This document shows positions 41,928-51,284 of a stretch of 64,000 nt of DNA, in pieces. The DNA comes from Roseobacter sp. HKCCD6576-2. GTDB lineage: Bacteria; Pseudomonadota; Alphaproteobacteria; Rhodobacterales; Rhodobacteraceae. The stretch covers positions 434,001 through 498,000 of the forward strand of contig NZ_WVNW01000001.1 in NCBI RefSeq assembly GCF_013179285.1, read 5' to 3'. A program made the translations under genes and the position numbers. Under the pieces are notes generated by a model. It searched no databases. It was not told the origin of the DNA and saw only the letters and a list, made by a program, of their open reading frames with translations. Position 1 is the first letter of the stretch. Each line of letters begins with the position of its first letter.

Positions 41928-44900
41928 TGCCGCAAAATGATCATCAACATAAACGCCGAACGCTGGAGACTGACGGCCTGACTCCTAACCCGCGTGCGGC
42001 GTATGTGGAGCTTGGGGTGACCAGTTGCTTTTCTTTCCTCTATGGCGCGTCCGATGCGGTGGATCTGGCCGCAACGGCTTGGGAACAGGGCTATGACGCG
42101 CTTGGCATCGCCGATCTGAACACGATGGCGGGCGTGGTCCGGCTCCATGCGGAAGCGACCAAAGCGCATATCCGCCCGGTCATTGGCTGCCGGGTTGCAT
42201 TGATCTCGGGCGAGGCGTTCTTGGCCTATCCGCGCAACCGGATCGGCTATGGGCAACTCTGCGCGCTGCTTTCTAAGGGGAAGATGTCGACGCCCGACGG
42301 TGAATGGCAGGAAAAGGGCGCCTGTCAGATCACGCTGAATGACCTTGCGGCGCATGCGGATCAGATACAGTTGATCCTTCTGCCGCCAGAGAATTTGCAT
42401 GACTTGGCGGCGCAACTGCGCCAGTTGACCCGCCGCTTGCCGGCGCTCCGCCATATTGCCGCCAGCTATCTCTATCGCGGGGATGATCGGGCGCGGATCA
42501 ACCATTTGGACCGGTTGGCGCGGCGCTTTGGGCTCTCGATCCTGGCCACCAATGATGTGCATTACCACGCGCCCGACCGGCGGCCTTTGCAGGATGTGAT
42601 GACCTGTATCCGCGAGAAAACCACCATCGACCGGGCCGGGTTCCTGCTGCACGCGAATGCGGAGCGGCACTTGAAATCACCGCCTGAGATGATCCGGCTC
42701 TTCGCGGATTGGCCCCATGCGATCCGGGCGACGCGGGAGGTGGCCGATGCCTGTGCCTTCTCGCTCAATGAGTTGCGTTATGAGTACCCCGAAGAGACCG
42801 TACCCCAGGGGCAAACAGCGGATGCGTATCTGGCCGAACTGACCTGGGCGGGCGCGGCCAAACGCTACCCAAAAGGTATCTCGGAGAAGGTTCGCGCCAC
42901 GCTCCAGAAAGAACTCGCGCTGATCTCCAAGCTCGATATTTCACCCTATTTCCTGACCATCCGCTACATCGTCCATTATGCCCGCAGCATCGGAATCTTA
43001 TGTCAAGGGCGTGGCTCGGCGGCCAATTCGGCGGTGTGTTTCTGCCTTGAGATCACCTCCGTCGATCCGGATCTGAACGACGTGCTGTTTGAGCGTTTTA
43101 TCTCCGAAGAGCGCCGCGAACCGCCCGATATCGATGTGGATTTCGAGCATGAACGCCGCGAAGAGGTGATCCAGCATATCTATGAGAAATACGGCCGCGC
43201 CCGTGCGGGTCTCTGCGCCACGGTGATCCATTACCGCCCGCGTATGGCGATCCGCGAGGTGGGCAAGGTCATGGGCCTCTCCGAAGATGTGACCTCGGCG
43301 CTGGCCAAAACCATCTGGGGCAGTTTCGGGCGGGAGATTGGCGCGAAAGAGGCCGAAGAGGCGGGGCTTGACCTGAACGATCCGCACCTGTCGCGGGCGA
43401 TCAAACTGGCGGATCAGATGATCGGCATGCCGCGCCATCTGGGCCAGCATGTGGGTGGGTTCATCCTGACCCAGCATCCGCTGATTGAGACGGTGCCGAT
43501 TGGCAATGGCGCGATGCCGGATCGCACTTTCATCGAATGGGACAAGGACGATATCGACGAGTTGGGCATCTTCAAGGTCGATGTTTTGGGCTTGGGCATG
43601 CTGACCTGCATCCGTAAAGCCTTTGATCTTCTGAAAGCCCATTATGACACACCGCTGGAGCTTGCCTCGATCAAAGAGGGCGATGAGGCGGTGTACGATA
43701 TGCTCTGCCGGGGCGAGTCCCTTGGCGTGTTTCAGGTCGAAAGCCGGGCACAGATGAACATGTTGCCGCGCCTGAAACCGCGCAAATTCTATGATCTGGT
43801 GATCCAGGTCGCGATTGTCCGCCCCGGGCCGATCCAGGGCGATATGGTGCATCCCTATCTTCGGCGGCGCGCGGGGAAGGAACCAGAAGATTATCCCTCG
43901 CCCGCGCCGGAATTCGGCCCGCCGGATGAGCTGAAACAGATTTTGGGCCGCACCTTCGGTGTGCCGATTTTCCAGGAACAAGCGATGAAAATCGCCATGG
44001 TTGCGGCGGAGTTTTCCCCCGAGGAGGCCAATCAACTGCGCAAAGCCATGGCGACCTTCCGCGCCAAAGGTATGGTCAGCGATCATAAGGAAAAGATGGT
44101 CGGGCGGATGGTCAAACGCGGCTATGATCCGGAGTTTGCCGCGCGTTGTTTCAGTCAGATCGAGGGGTTTGGCGAATATGGCTTCCCCGAAAGCCACGCC
44201 GCCAGTTTCGCGCATCTGGTTTATGTGTCGAGCTGGCTGAAATGCCATCACCCGGATGTCTTCTGCGTCGCCCTTCTGAACTCGCAACCGATGGGCTTTT
44301 ATGCGCCCGCGCAGATCGTGCGGGATGCGCAGGAGAACGGCGTGGAGGTGCGCCCGCCGGATGTGAATTTCTCGGAGTGGGACTCGACCCTTGAGCCCAT
44401 CGCACCCGGGACATTCGCCGTGCGCTTGGGTCTGCGCCAGGTCGATGGGATGAAAGAAGACGCGGCGCTGCGGTTGGTGGCGGCGCGACAGGGGCCATTC
44501 ACCGATCTCGAAGACCTCAAAACCCGCGCGCGGTTGGATGCGGGCAGCTTGCGCCGCCTCGCCGCTGCGGATGCGTTTTGCTCCATGGGGCTCGATCGCC
44601 GAGCCGCACTCTGGGACGCCGCCGCTTTGAAGGACGCGCCGAACCTGCCGCTTTTCACCGCCCAGGACACCCGGGATGAAGGGGCCGAGACCCGCGTGGC
44701 GCTTCCGACCATGCCGGTTTGCGAACATGTGGTGGCGGATTATCAAACCCTACGCTTGTCTCTGAAAGCGCATCCGCTCTCCTTTCTGCGGAAAAGCATG
44801 GCGAACCAAGGATTTATCTCAACAGAGACCCTGGCGCGCACCCATAATGGCGAGCAGGTCTCAATGGGCGGTATTGTGTTGGTCCGCCAACGCCCAGGCA

Positions 44901-45229
44901 GCGCCAAGGGCGTCTGTTTCATCACGATGGAGGATGAGAAAGGCATCGCCAATCTGGTGATCTGGCCCAAGGTGATGGCTGCCTATCGCAAGGTGATTAT
45001 GCGATCCCGATTAATCGTGGTGCATGGCCGGGTGCAGCGTGACGCCGATATCATCCATGTGGTGGCGGAGCGGTTGGAGGACCGCACCGATGCGTTAAGC
45101 CGCCTCGCGAATGACCCGATGCCGGTGCCGCTGGCCCATGCCGATGAGGTGCGCCGCCCCGTACCGGAGCCCCGCGCCGGGCACCCGCGCAATGTACGCA
45201 TCATCCCGAAATCGCGAGATTTTCACTAA
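41927..45229 (+). CDS. dnaE2: Error-prone DNA polymerase DnaE2 (ImuC)
   Basis: Translesion polymerase of the C family, 1100 residues. N-terminal PHP domain (AYVELGVTSCFSFLYGAS; GIADLNTMAGVVRLH), the polymerase core with QGRGSAANSAVCF and the catalytic aspartates in PPDIDVDFEHERREEV, and a C-terminal OB fold (VSMGGIVLVRQRPGSAKGVCFITMEDE). ATG at 41927 overlaps the imuB stop as TAATG, which rejects the longer upstream frame. Induced with imuA and imuB through LexA, it gives damage-induced mutagenesis. Confidence 0.96.
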   Translation: MPQNDHQHKRRTLETDGLTPNPRAAYVELGVTSCFSFLYGASDAVDLAATAWEQGYDALGIADLNTMAGVVRLHAEATKAHIRPVIGCRVALISGEAFLAYPRNRIGYGQLCALLSKGKMSTPDGEWQEKGACQITLNDLAAHADQIQLILLPPENLHDLAAQLRQLTRRLPALRHIAASYLYRGDDRARINHLDRLARRFGLSILATNDVHYHAPDRRPLQDVMTCIREKTTIDRAGFLLHANAERHLKSPPEMIRLFADWPHAIRATREVADACAFSLNELRYEYPEETVPQGQTADAYLAELTWAGAAKRYPKGISEKVRATLQKELALISKLDISPYFLTIRYIVHYARSIGILCQGRGSAANSAVCFCLEITSVDPDLNDVLFERFISEERREPPDIDVDFEHERREEVIQHIYEKYGRARAGLCATVIHYRPRMAIREVGKVMGLSEDVTSALAKTIWGSFGREIGAKEAEEAGLDLNDPHLSRAIKLADQMIGMPRHLGQHVGGFILTQHPLIETVPIGNGAMPDRTFIEWDKDDIDELGIFKVDVLGLGMLTCIRKAFDLLKAHYDTPLELASIKEGDEAVYDMLCRGESLGVFQVESRAQMNMLPRLKPRKFYDLVIQVAIVRPGPIQGDMVHPYLRRRAGKEPEDYPSPAPEFGPPDELKQILGRTFGVPIFQEQAMKIAMVAAEFSPEEANQLRKAMATFRAKGMVSDHKEKMVGRMVKRGYDPEFAARCFSQIEGFGEYGFPESHAASFAHLVYVSSWLKCHHPDVFCVALLNSQPMGFYAPAQIVRDAQENGVEVRPPDVNFSEWDSTLEPIAPGTFAVRLGLRQVDGMKEDAALRLVAARQGPFTDLEDLKTRARLDAGSLRRLAAADAFCSMGLDRRAALWDAAALKDAPNLPLFTAQDTRDEGAETRVALPTMPVCEHVVADYQTLRLSLKAHPLSFLRKSMANQGFISTETLARTHNGEQVSMGGIVLVRQRPGSAKGVCFITMEDEKGIANLVIWPKVMAAYRKVIMRSRLIVVHGRVQRDADIIHVVAERLEDRTDALSRLANDPMPVPLAHADEVRRPVPEPRAGHPRNVRIIPKSRDFH

Positions 45230-45234
45230 GGGCC

Positions 45235-48200
45235 TCATTCGGCTGCGTGCCGCAGGATCAACGGTTCCGATGTTTTTGTTCGCGACGCAACGATGGCCGT
45301 TTTCTGACGCTCACGATAGAGAAGCGCGAACATAGGCGGGGTGAAGTAGAAGGACACCACCGTCGACAACAACACGCCGCCTGCAATCGCTACCGCGAAA
45401 GGCGGCCAGAACCCGCCGCCCTGCAGGATCAGGGGCAGGAACCCGCCAAAGGTTGTGATCGTTGTCGAGGTGATATGCCGGCTCGACCCGGTGACCACGC
45501 GGGCCATCGCGGCCTTGCCGCCCGCCGCCGCCTCCGGGTCGGCTTTCAACCCGGTCAGAATGATGATCGCGGCGTTGATCGAGACGCCGATGGACCCGAT
45601 CACCCCAATGATCGCATTGATCCCAAACGGATACTGCATCACCGCCAATGCCAGCATGGACAGACCCGCCGACAAGCCGCAGACAACCAACGCCACAGCG
45701 GTCAGGCGGAAGGAGTTGAAGGTCAGCGCAATCGTCGCAATGGTCAGCGTGACGATCACTCCGATCGAGGCCAAGAGATTGCCCACCGTGCTGGACCGTG
45801 CATTGGAATCGCCGCCCAATTCCATCCGATAGCCTGGGGCGAGTTGAAATCCGCCCTCGTCCAAAGCGGCCAGTACGGATTGTAAAGCCTCTTCCGGCAA
45901 AACGCCGGGCACAATGAAGGCCTGCACCGTATTCGCGCGTTCCCCGTTGAACCGGGTGATGACGCTTTCGGCGGGTTCCAAAACGGGTGTTGCCAACTCC
46001 GAGAGCGGTACAGCCGGAAACTGTCCGCTGGCGGAAAGCGTGGCCGCCCCGGGCAGCAGAATCGGCAAGTCAGAAATCGCCGCCAGATCGCCCCGCGTGT
46101 CGGTATCGAACCGTGCCCGCACCGGCAATTGCTCGGTGCCTTCCACCAGCGAGCCACCGGTGACCCCAACCAACCCAGCCTCCAACTGGCGCGCAATATC
46201 GCTCACATCCAGACCGAGAAGGCGCGCAGCCACTTCATCGATTTCAAAACGGACTTGCGGCGCGCCGCCTGTCACACCGGCGCGCACTTGGGTCGTGAGA
46301 TCAAGATCCGCCATGATTGCGCGCAATTCATCGCCCTGCGCCCGCAGCAGGTCCAAATCGGGGCCCACCAAACGCAACTCGACCGGTGCCGCCACGGGCG
46401 GGCCTTGAACCAGACCGCGCACGGTGATCCGCGCATCCGGAAAGCCAAGATCTAAACGTTCTTGAAGCTCAGGCACCAGCCGGGCCGATGCCGCAGGGGA
46501 AGCCGATGTGATCATCGCCTGGGCATAACCCGGTTCTTGCGACCGTCCGCCGGTGATATTGTAGTAGAAGGCCGGGCCGGATTGCCCGATGGACCAATAG
46601 ACCGAGGCAATATCAGGTTCGCCCTGCAATATGGCATCAATCTCCATGCTGATTGCCGCGGTGTCTGAGATCGCAGTGCCGGGCGGCATTTCGACCTCCA
46701 GATAGAATTGATCCCGATCCACACCTGGAAAGAACTGTGCAGTGAGAGTCGGGAAGGCGGCAAAACCCAACACTGGCAGGATCAATGAAACCGCAATGGA
46801 CTTCACCGGGTTCCGGACCGCCCAGAAGACAGAGGCTTCAAACACCTTGGCGAGAGTGGGCCAACTGACCCCTCTGCTGAGAAAACTGCCCCGTCCCGCC
46901 GCGGGAAGGACCCATCCCGCCAGGGCAGGGGTCACGGTGAGGGCCACGAAGAGTGACCACAGCAGCATCAGGACCACTGCAATTGCAATCGATCCCACGA
47001 AATCGCCTGCCGGGCCGGGCAGAAGGATCATGGGTGTAAATGACAGCGCCGTGGTTACGGTTGATGCCAAAAGCGGCGCGGCCAGCCGTTTCACCGCATC
47101 GCCGACCGCATCAATCCGCGCCATGCCACGGGCCAGGCGTTGGCGAACCTCATCGGACATCACAATGGCCGCGTCGACCAAAAGGCCGAGTGCGACGATC
47201 AACCCGGTGACCGACATCTGATGGATGGGCAATCCGATGAAGTTCATCGTTGCAAGCGTTGCCAACGAGACGACCGGCAGAACCAGAGCAACCACCGCAG
47301 CGGCCCGCACCCCGAGGGTCACAAACAACACCGCCACGACCAGCGCCACGCCGATCGCCATATTGGTGCCAACTTCGGCCAAACGATCCGCCGTATAAGT
47401 GCTTTGATCGAACATCAGCACTTCGGAAAGGCCGACCGGCACGGCATCGCTTCCAGCGGCCAGTTCCTCTCGGACAAACCCCATCCAGCGGTCGATTTGG
47501 ACGCCGTCTTGCGCCAGTACGCCGACCAAGATGGCAGGGCGGCCATTGGCGAGGGCAAGTTCCGTTGCCGGATCGCGGGGCGCACGCGCGATCTGCGCAA
47601 CATCCCCCAGGGTGACACTGGCCCCTTCGGCATTTTCGCGCAGCACGACGTCGCGCAATCTCGCCAACTGCTCAATCTCGCCGGAGATATTGATTGTCAG
47701 ATCGCTGCCGCCGCCCTGCAATCGGCCCGCCTGGACCTTGCCATCAGCCGCCGCAACTCGTGTGGAAATCTCGTCGATGCTTAAGCCAAGCGCCGCAGCG
47801 CTGGAAGGGTCGACCTCGACCAGAACTTCTTCTTCGGGTGTTCCGAAAAGATCAACCGCGCGTGTTGATGGAATGGCGCGCAGACGGCTGGCGAGTGTCT
47901 CCGCATGGCGATACGCAAGGCTCAATGGCACCGCGTCATGATCGGACGTCACCGCGATCACGGCGGAATAGGCCGAGATGCCTTCTGCGTTGAACTCCGG
48001 CGCTTGCACGCCGGTGGGGAAGGTCCGCCGCGCGTCTTCCACGGCGTCGCGGGCTTCGGACCAGACCTGTTCGATGGTCGCCTCGTCGAGCGTCTCCAAC
48101 AGCTCAATCGACACCACCGACACACCCGAGCGCGACACCGATTCCAGTGTGTCGACCTCGGCAATTTCGCGCAACTCTGCCTCGATTTCGGCGGTGACCA

Positions 48201-48378
48201 GGGCCTCCACGCGCGCCGGGTCGGCGCCGGGAAAACTGGTTGTAACCGTTGCGAAGAGATTGGTGATGGTCGGGTCTTCCTGCCGTCCAAGGGATAGGAA
48301 TGACGACAATCCCGCCGAGATCAGCACCAACAGAATCAAAGCGACGAGCCGTGGTCGCCGGAAGGTGAGCGTTTCCAT
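45235..48378 (-). CDS. RND efflux pump inner-membrane transporter, second system
   Basis: A 1047-residue RND transporter, not closely similar to the first pump in this window. Twelve helices; helix 4 has the acidic residue in LGLLVDAAIVMSDEV. The N-terminus METLTFRRPRLVALILLVL and SVSRSGVSVVSIELLE are typical of the divergent group paired with short adaptors. It ends five bases from the dnaE2 stop (convergent) and follows its adaptor by four bases. No outer-membrane factor is encoded. Substrate unknown. Confidence 0.92.
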   Translation of the reverse strand: METLTFRRPRLVALILLVLISAGLSSFLSLGRQEDPTITNLFATVTTSFPGADPARVEALVTAEIEAELREIAEVDTLESVSRSGVSVVSIELLETLDEATIEQVWSEARDAVEDARRTFPTGVQAPEFNAEGISAYSAVIAVTSDHDAVPLSLAYRHAETLASRLRAIPSTRAVDLFGTPEEEVLVEVDPSSAAALGLSIDEISTRVAAADGKVQAGRLQGGGSDLTINISGEIEQLARLRDVVLRENAEGASVTLGDVAQIARAPRDPATELALANGRPAILVGVLAQDGVQIDRWMGFVREELAAGSDAVPVGLSEVLMFDQSTYTADRLAEVGTNMAIGVALVVAVLFVTLGVRAAAVVALVLPVVSLATLATMNFIGLPIHQMSVTGLIVALGLLVDAAIVMSDEVRQRLARGMARIDAVGDAVKRLAAPLLASTVTTALSFTPMILLPGPAGDFVGSIAIAVVLMLLWSLFVALTVTPALAGWVLPAAGRGSFLSRGVSWPTLAKVFEASVFWAVRNPVKSIAVSLILPVLGFAAFPTLTAQFFPGVDRDQFYLEVEMPPGTAISDTAAISMEIDAILQGEPDIASVYWSIGQSGPAFYYNITGGRSQEPGYAQAMITSASPAASARLVPELQERLDLGFPDARITVRGLVQGPPVAAPVELRLVGPDLDLLRAQGDELRAIMADLDLTTQVRAGVTGGAPQVRFEIDEVAARLLGLDVSDIARQLEAGLVGVTGGSLVEGTEQLPVRARFDTDTRGDLAAISDLPILLPGAATLSASGQFPAVPLSELATPVLEPAESVITRFNGERANTVQAFIVPGVLPEEALQSVLAALDEGGFQLAPGYRMELGGDSNARSSTVGNLLASIGVIVTLTIATIALTFNSFRLTAVALVVCGLSAGLSMLALAVMQYPFGINAIIGVIGSIGVSINAAIIILTGLKADPEAAAGGKAAMARVVTGSSRHITSTTITTFGGFLPLILQGGGFWPPFAVAIAGGVLLSTVVSFYFTPPMFALLYRERQKTAIVASRTKTSEPLILRHAAE

Positions 48379-48382
48379 TGGT

Positions 48383-49522
48383 TCAGCCCTCGCTTGCGAT
48401 GCGAACGGACTGGCCTGGTGTCACCCGATGTGCGCCTTCGCGGATCAACCGCGCGCCCGGTTCGAATGATCCCCGCAGAAACACCCGGTCAGATTCCGCA
48501 TGCAGAACTTCCACCGCCGCATGCCGCACCACGTTACGTTCATCCACCACCAACACGGTCCAAAGGCTGCCCGTCCCTTCTTGTAAGGCATCAAGCGGAA
48601 CCCAGACGCCGGGTGTTTCAATGCGGTGGTCTATCACGATCGACGCGGTCTGACCGAAGGCCGGCACATTGTCAGAGGTGAACTCAAACAAGGCGGTGCG
48701 GGTGCGCGTCACCGGGTCGATGTCCGGGCGAATTTGGACCAGCCGGGCGGGGAAGCGGGCTTGGTCAATCTCAATCTCAACCGACTCCAAACGCGCTATC
48801 TCTACAGTGAGCGGGAGGCCGACGCGGAGACGGGGTGTGGTTTGATCCATCAGCGTCATCAGAGATTGACCCGCCGCCAGTGTCTCGCCGCCATCAACCG
48901 TTTGCGCGCCGACCCGGCCTGCGAAGGGGGCGAGCAAAACCGATTTTTCCAATCTGATGTCAATTGCCGCGATGGCAGCATCGGTTTCGGCAATGCGTGC
49001 GGTCAACTCGTCGCGCGTGGCTTGTGATTGATCGACCCGGGCTTGGCTGGCGAAGCCTTGATCGGAAAGCGCGGCATTTCGTGCCAGTTCACGTTCGGCA
49101 AAGCCGCGCTGCGCTTCAAATGCATCGCGTGCTGCGGACAGGCGGGCGCGATCAGCGTCGAGAAGCTCGGTATCAAGCCGGGCCAAGACCTGCCCTTCGA
49201 TGACGTGGTCGCCCTCGTCGACCGAAAGGATTTCCAACCGCCCGCCCAATTCGAACGAAAGAGCCACGGATTGCCGCGCTTCGATTTGCCCGGTGAACTG
49301 TCGCGAGATCGCGTAGCCGGTCGTTGGTGTCAGGCGCAGAATATCGACCGGCGTAAGCGCCGCCGCTGCGGGCGCCTCGGTTGCCTCGGCCCGGTCGGCC
49401 AAGGCATCGGCACCCAGCCCGACGGTTAGCGCGGCTCCAGCTAGGACGGAGAGGGTTAGGGCGGTTGAGGCGATCCACCGGACAGAGCGGCGAAACGGGC
49501 TTTGGTGGGCGGAAGGTGTCAC
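48383..49522 (-). CDS. RND periplasmic adaptor, second system
   Basis: A 379-residue membrane fusion protein. An N-terminal membrane anchor/signal (WIASTALTLSVLAGAALTVG, about 17-36) is followed by lipoyl halves (RQFTGQIEARQSVALSFELGG; VLLAPFAGRVGAQTVDGGE), a coiled-coil hairpin with ARLSAARDAFEAQ, and a beta-barrel domain. First gene of the leftward operon; its promoter region is shared with the TetR gene and holds two tandem palindromes. Confidence 0.92.
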   Translation of the reverse strand: MTPSAHQSPFRRSVRWIASTALTLSVLAGAALTVGLGADALADRAEATEAPAAAALTPVDILRLTPTTGYAISRQFTGQIEARQSVALSFELGGRLEILSVDEGDHVIEGQVLARLDTELLDADRARLSAARDAFEAQRGFAERELARNAALSDQGFASQARVDQSQATRDELTARIAETDAAIAAIDIRLEKSVLLAPFAGRVGAQTVDGGETLAAGQSLMTLMDQTTPRLRVGLPLTVEIARLESVEIEIDQARFPARLVQIRPDIDPVTRTRTALFEFTSDNVPAFGQTASIVIDHRIETPGVWVPLDALQEGTGSLWTVLVVDERNVVRHAAVEVLHAESDRVFLRGSFEPGARLIREGAHRVTPGQSVRIASEG

Positions 49523-49539
49523 GGCGTCATCCTCGCAAT

Positions 49540-49573
49540 GTTAGTGTTTCTAACATAAGTTAGCACTTCTAAC
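49540..49573. promoter_or_regulatory. Two tandem palindromes, probable TetR operator
   Basis: GTTAG-N5-CTAAC occurs twice: 49540-49554 and 49559-49573, four bases apart, 19 bases centre to centre. They fill the short gap between the adaptor gene start (49522, leftward) and the TetR gene start (49590, rightward). The repeat arms are identical in both copies, which argues for protein binding rather than chance. Confidence 0.75.
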
Positions 49574-49589
49574 TTTGACAAGGGTTACG

Positions 49590-50222
49590 ATGTCTGAAAG
49601 AAATCGGATCATGAAAAATCATCCCCAAGCCCCCAAACGGCGCAGCTATCATCACGGTGATCTGCGGGCGCAATTGGTTGAGGCGACGCGAGCCTTGGTT
49701 GAGGAAAAGGGCCCCGACCATTTCTCGGTTTCCGAAGCATGCCGGGTTGCCGGAGTGTCAACGGCCGCGCCGTATAAGCACTTCAAAGATAAGGATGAAA
49801 TGCTGGAGGCCGTCGCATCGGCAGGGATGGCGCGTCAATATGTGCAGATGCAGACCGCCTTGGCGGATCTCCCCAAAGGCAGCATCGATCGGATTAGTGC
49901 GATCGGTCGTGTCTATGTCGATTTCGCGACTGAGGAGCCGGGTGTTTTCCGCCTGATGTTTGGCTTGGCCAAGGACCACGCAGACAATGCCAATCTGGTC
50001 TCGCAAGGCGAAGGGACCTTTGGATTGGTCTGCCAGGAGGTCGCCGATTTTCTGCGTCATGATGAGGTTGGTCCAGAGGCGGTTCGACGCGCCTTCCTCC
50101 TCTGGAGCTTCGTGCACGGCCTGTCGTTCTTGATGATCGACGGTAAGATCGAGATGATGGGGCTCGATATCGACAAAGACAGCTATCTCGCCGAAATCGG
50201 CGCCCGCGTTTTGCGCGATTGA
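49590..50222 (+). CDS. TetR-family regulator of the second RND operon
   Basis: A 210-residue repressor. The HTH region (RRSYHHGDLRAQLVEATRALVEEKG to VAGVSTAAPYKHFKDKDEML, split at about residues 16-70) is of the YHHGDL group, and a C-terminal WHG-type ligand domain follows. ATG at 49590 has AAGGG upstream; the TTG at 49575 is rejected because it lies at the edge of the palindromes. It diverges from the pump genes and most likely represses both sides through the tandem palindromes. Confidence 0.9.
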   Translation: MSERNRIMKNHPQAPKRRSYHHGDLRAQLVEATRALVEEKGPDHFSVSEACRVAGVSTAAPYKHFKDKDEMLEAVASAGMARQYVQMQTALADLPKGSIDRISAIGRVYVDFATEEPGVFRLMFGLAKDHADNANLVSQGEGTFGLVCQEVADFLRHDEVGPEAVRRAFLLWSFVHGLSFLMIDGKIEMMGLDIDKDSYLAEIGARVLRD

Positions 50223-50294
50223 TCGCGCCAGCACGTCGGAGTTGCACCTCTCCGCCCGCCCATGCATGACTGCACCTGCACAGGAGGGACAGCA

Positions 50295-51284
50295 ATGCGC
50301 GTGCGGGTGGCAATCAACGGGTTTGGGCGGATCGGGCGCTCGGTTCTGAGGGCTTGGGCCAAAGGCGGTTGGCCCGAGGTCGAGATCGTTGCGATCAATG
50401 ATATCGCGCCATTGGCGACCTGCGCCTATCTGTTTCAATATGACAGCGTCTTTGGCCCTTGGCCCGGCACGGTCGCCGAGGATGGCACGTCGCTGATCAT
50501 CGATGGCAAGGCGATCCCGTTCACCTGCGAGGCCGATCTGTCGGCTTTGGATCTTCGGGAGGTCGATATCCTGATGGATTGCACAGGCCGCGCCAAGGAT
50601 CGGGCCGTCGCCGAAGCCGGGTTGGCCGCGGGGGCAGGGCGGGTTTTGATCTCGGGTCCGTCCCCTAATGCCGATCTGATCTTGGTCTTGGGGGCGAATG
50701 AGGATCGGCTGACCGCCGAACACCGTATCGTGTCAAACGCCTCCTGCACCACTAATGCCGTGGCGCCCTTGGCGCGCGTGCTCGACGATGCCTACGGTCT
50801 GGAAACCGCGCTTCTGACCACGGTGCATTGCTATACCGGGAGCCAGCCAACCGTTGATGCGCCAACCGGCGATCTGGCGCGGTCCCGCGCGGCGGCGCTC
50901 TCGATGGTGCCGACAACGACCAGCGCGGAGAAGCTGGTTGATCTGGTTTTGCCACATCTTGCGGGGCGGATCACCGGCTCGGCTGTGCGGGTGCCCACGG
51001 CCAGCGTCTCGGCGGTTGATCTTGCCGTGATCACGCGCACCGCGCCGCAAGCCGATGAGGCCCGCGAGATGTTGCGGGGGGCGGCGGGGGCGATCCTGGG
51101 CTTTACCGAGCAGCCCCTGGTCTCATCCGATCTGCGCGCCCGGCCGGAATCGCTCGTCGTCGCGGGGCCAGAGATCAAGCGCTCCAAGGGTGGCATGCTG
51201 CGGGTCTTTGGCTGGTATGACAATGAATGGGGCTTCTCCTGCCGGATGCTGGATGTGGCCGTGAAAATGGGAGAGTTCAGATGA
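50295..51284 (+). CDS. Glyceraldehyde-3-phosphate dehydrogenase family protein
   Basis: A 329-residue GAPDH-like enzyme: NAD-binding NGFGRIGR at 8-15, catalytic cysteine C151 in SNASCTTN, HCYTGSQPTVDAP and the C-terminal WYDNEWGFSCRMLD. AGGAGG precedes the ATG at 50295. It is translationally coupled (ATGA) to an aldehyde dehydrogenase, which is not the usual glycolytic setting next to pgk or tkt, so it may be a specialised paralogue or an erythrose-4-phosphate dehydrogenase. Sequence alone does not separate these. Confidence 0.88.
   Translation: MRVRVAINGFGRIGRSVLRAWAKGGWPEVEIVAINDIAPLATCAYLFQYDSVFGPWPGTVAEDGTSLIIDGKAIPFTCEADLSALDLREVDILMDCTGRAKDRAVAEAGLAAGAGRVLISGPSPNADLILVLGANEDRLTAEHRIVSNASCTTNAVAPLARVLDDAYGLETALLTTVHCYTGSQPTVDAPTGDLARSRAAALSMVPTTTSAEKLVDLVLPHLAGRITGSAVRVPTASVSAVDLAVITRTAPQADEAREMLRGAAGAILGFTEQPLVSSDLRARPESLVVAGPEIKRSKGGMLRVFGWYDNEWGFSCRMLDVAVKMGEFR

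Noticed and set aside
42998-44746. 582-codon minus-strand frame inside dnaE2
   Set aside because: Shadow frame of dnaE2, which is unambiguous by its polymerase motifs.
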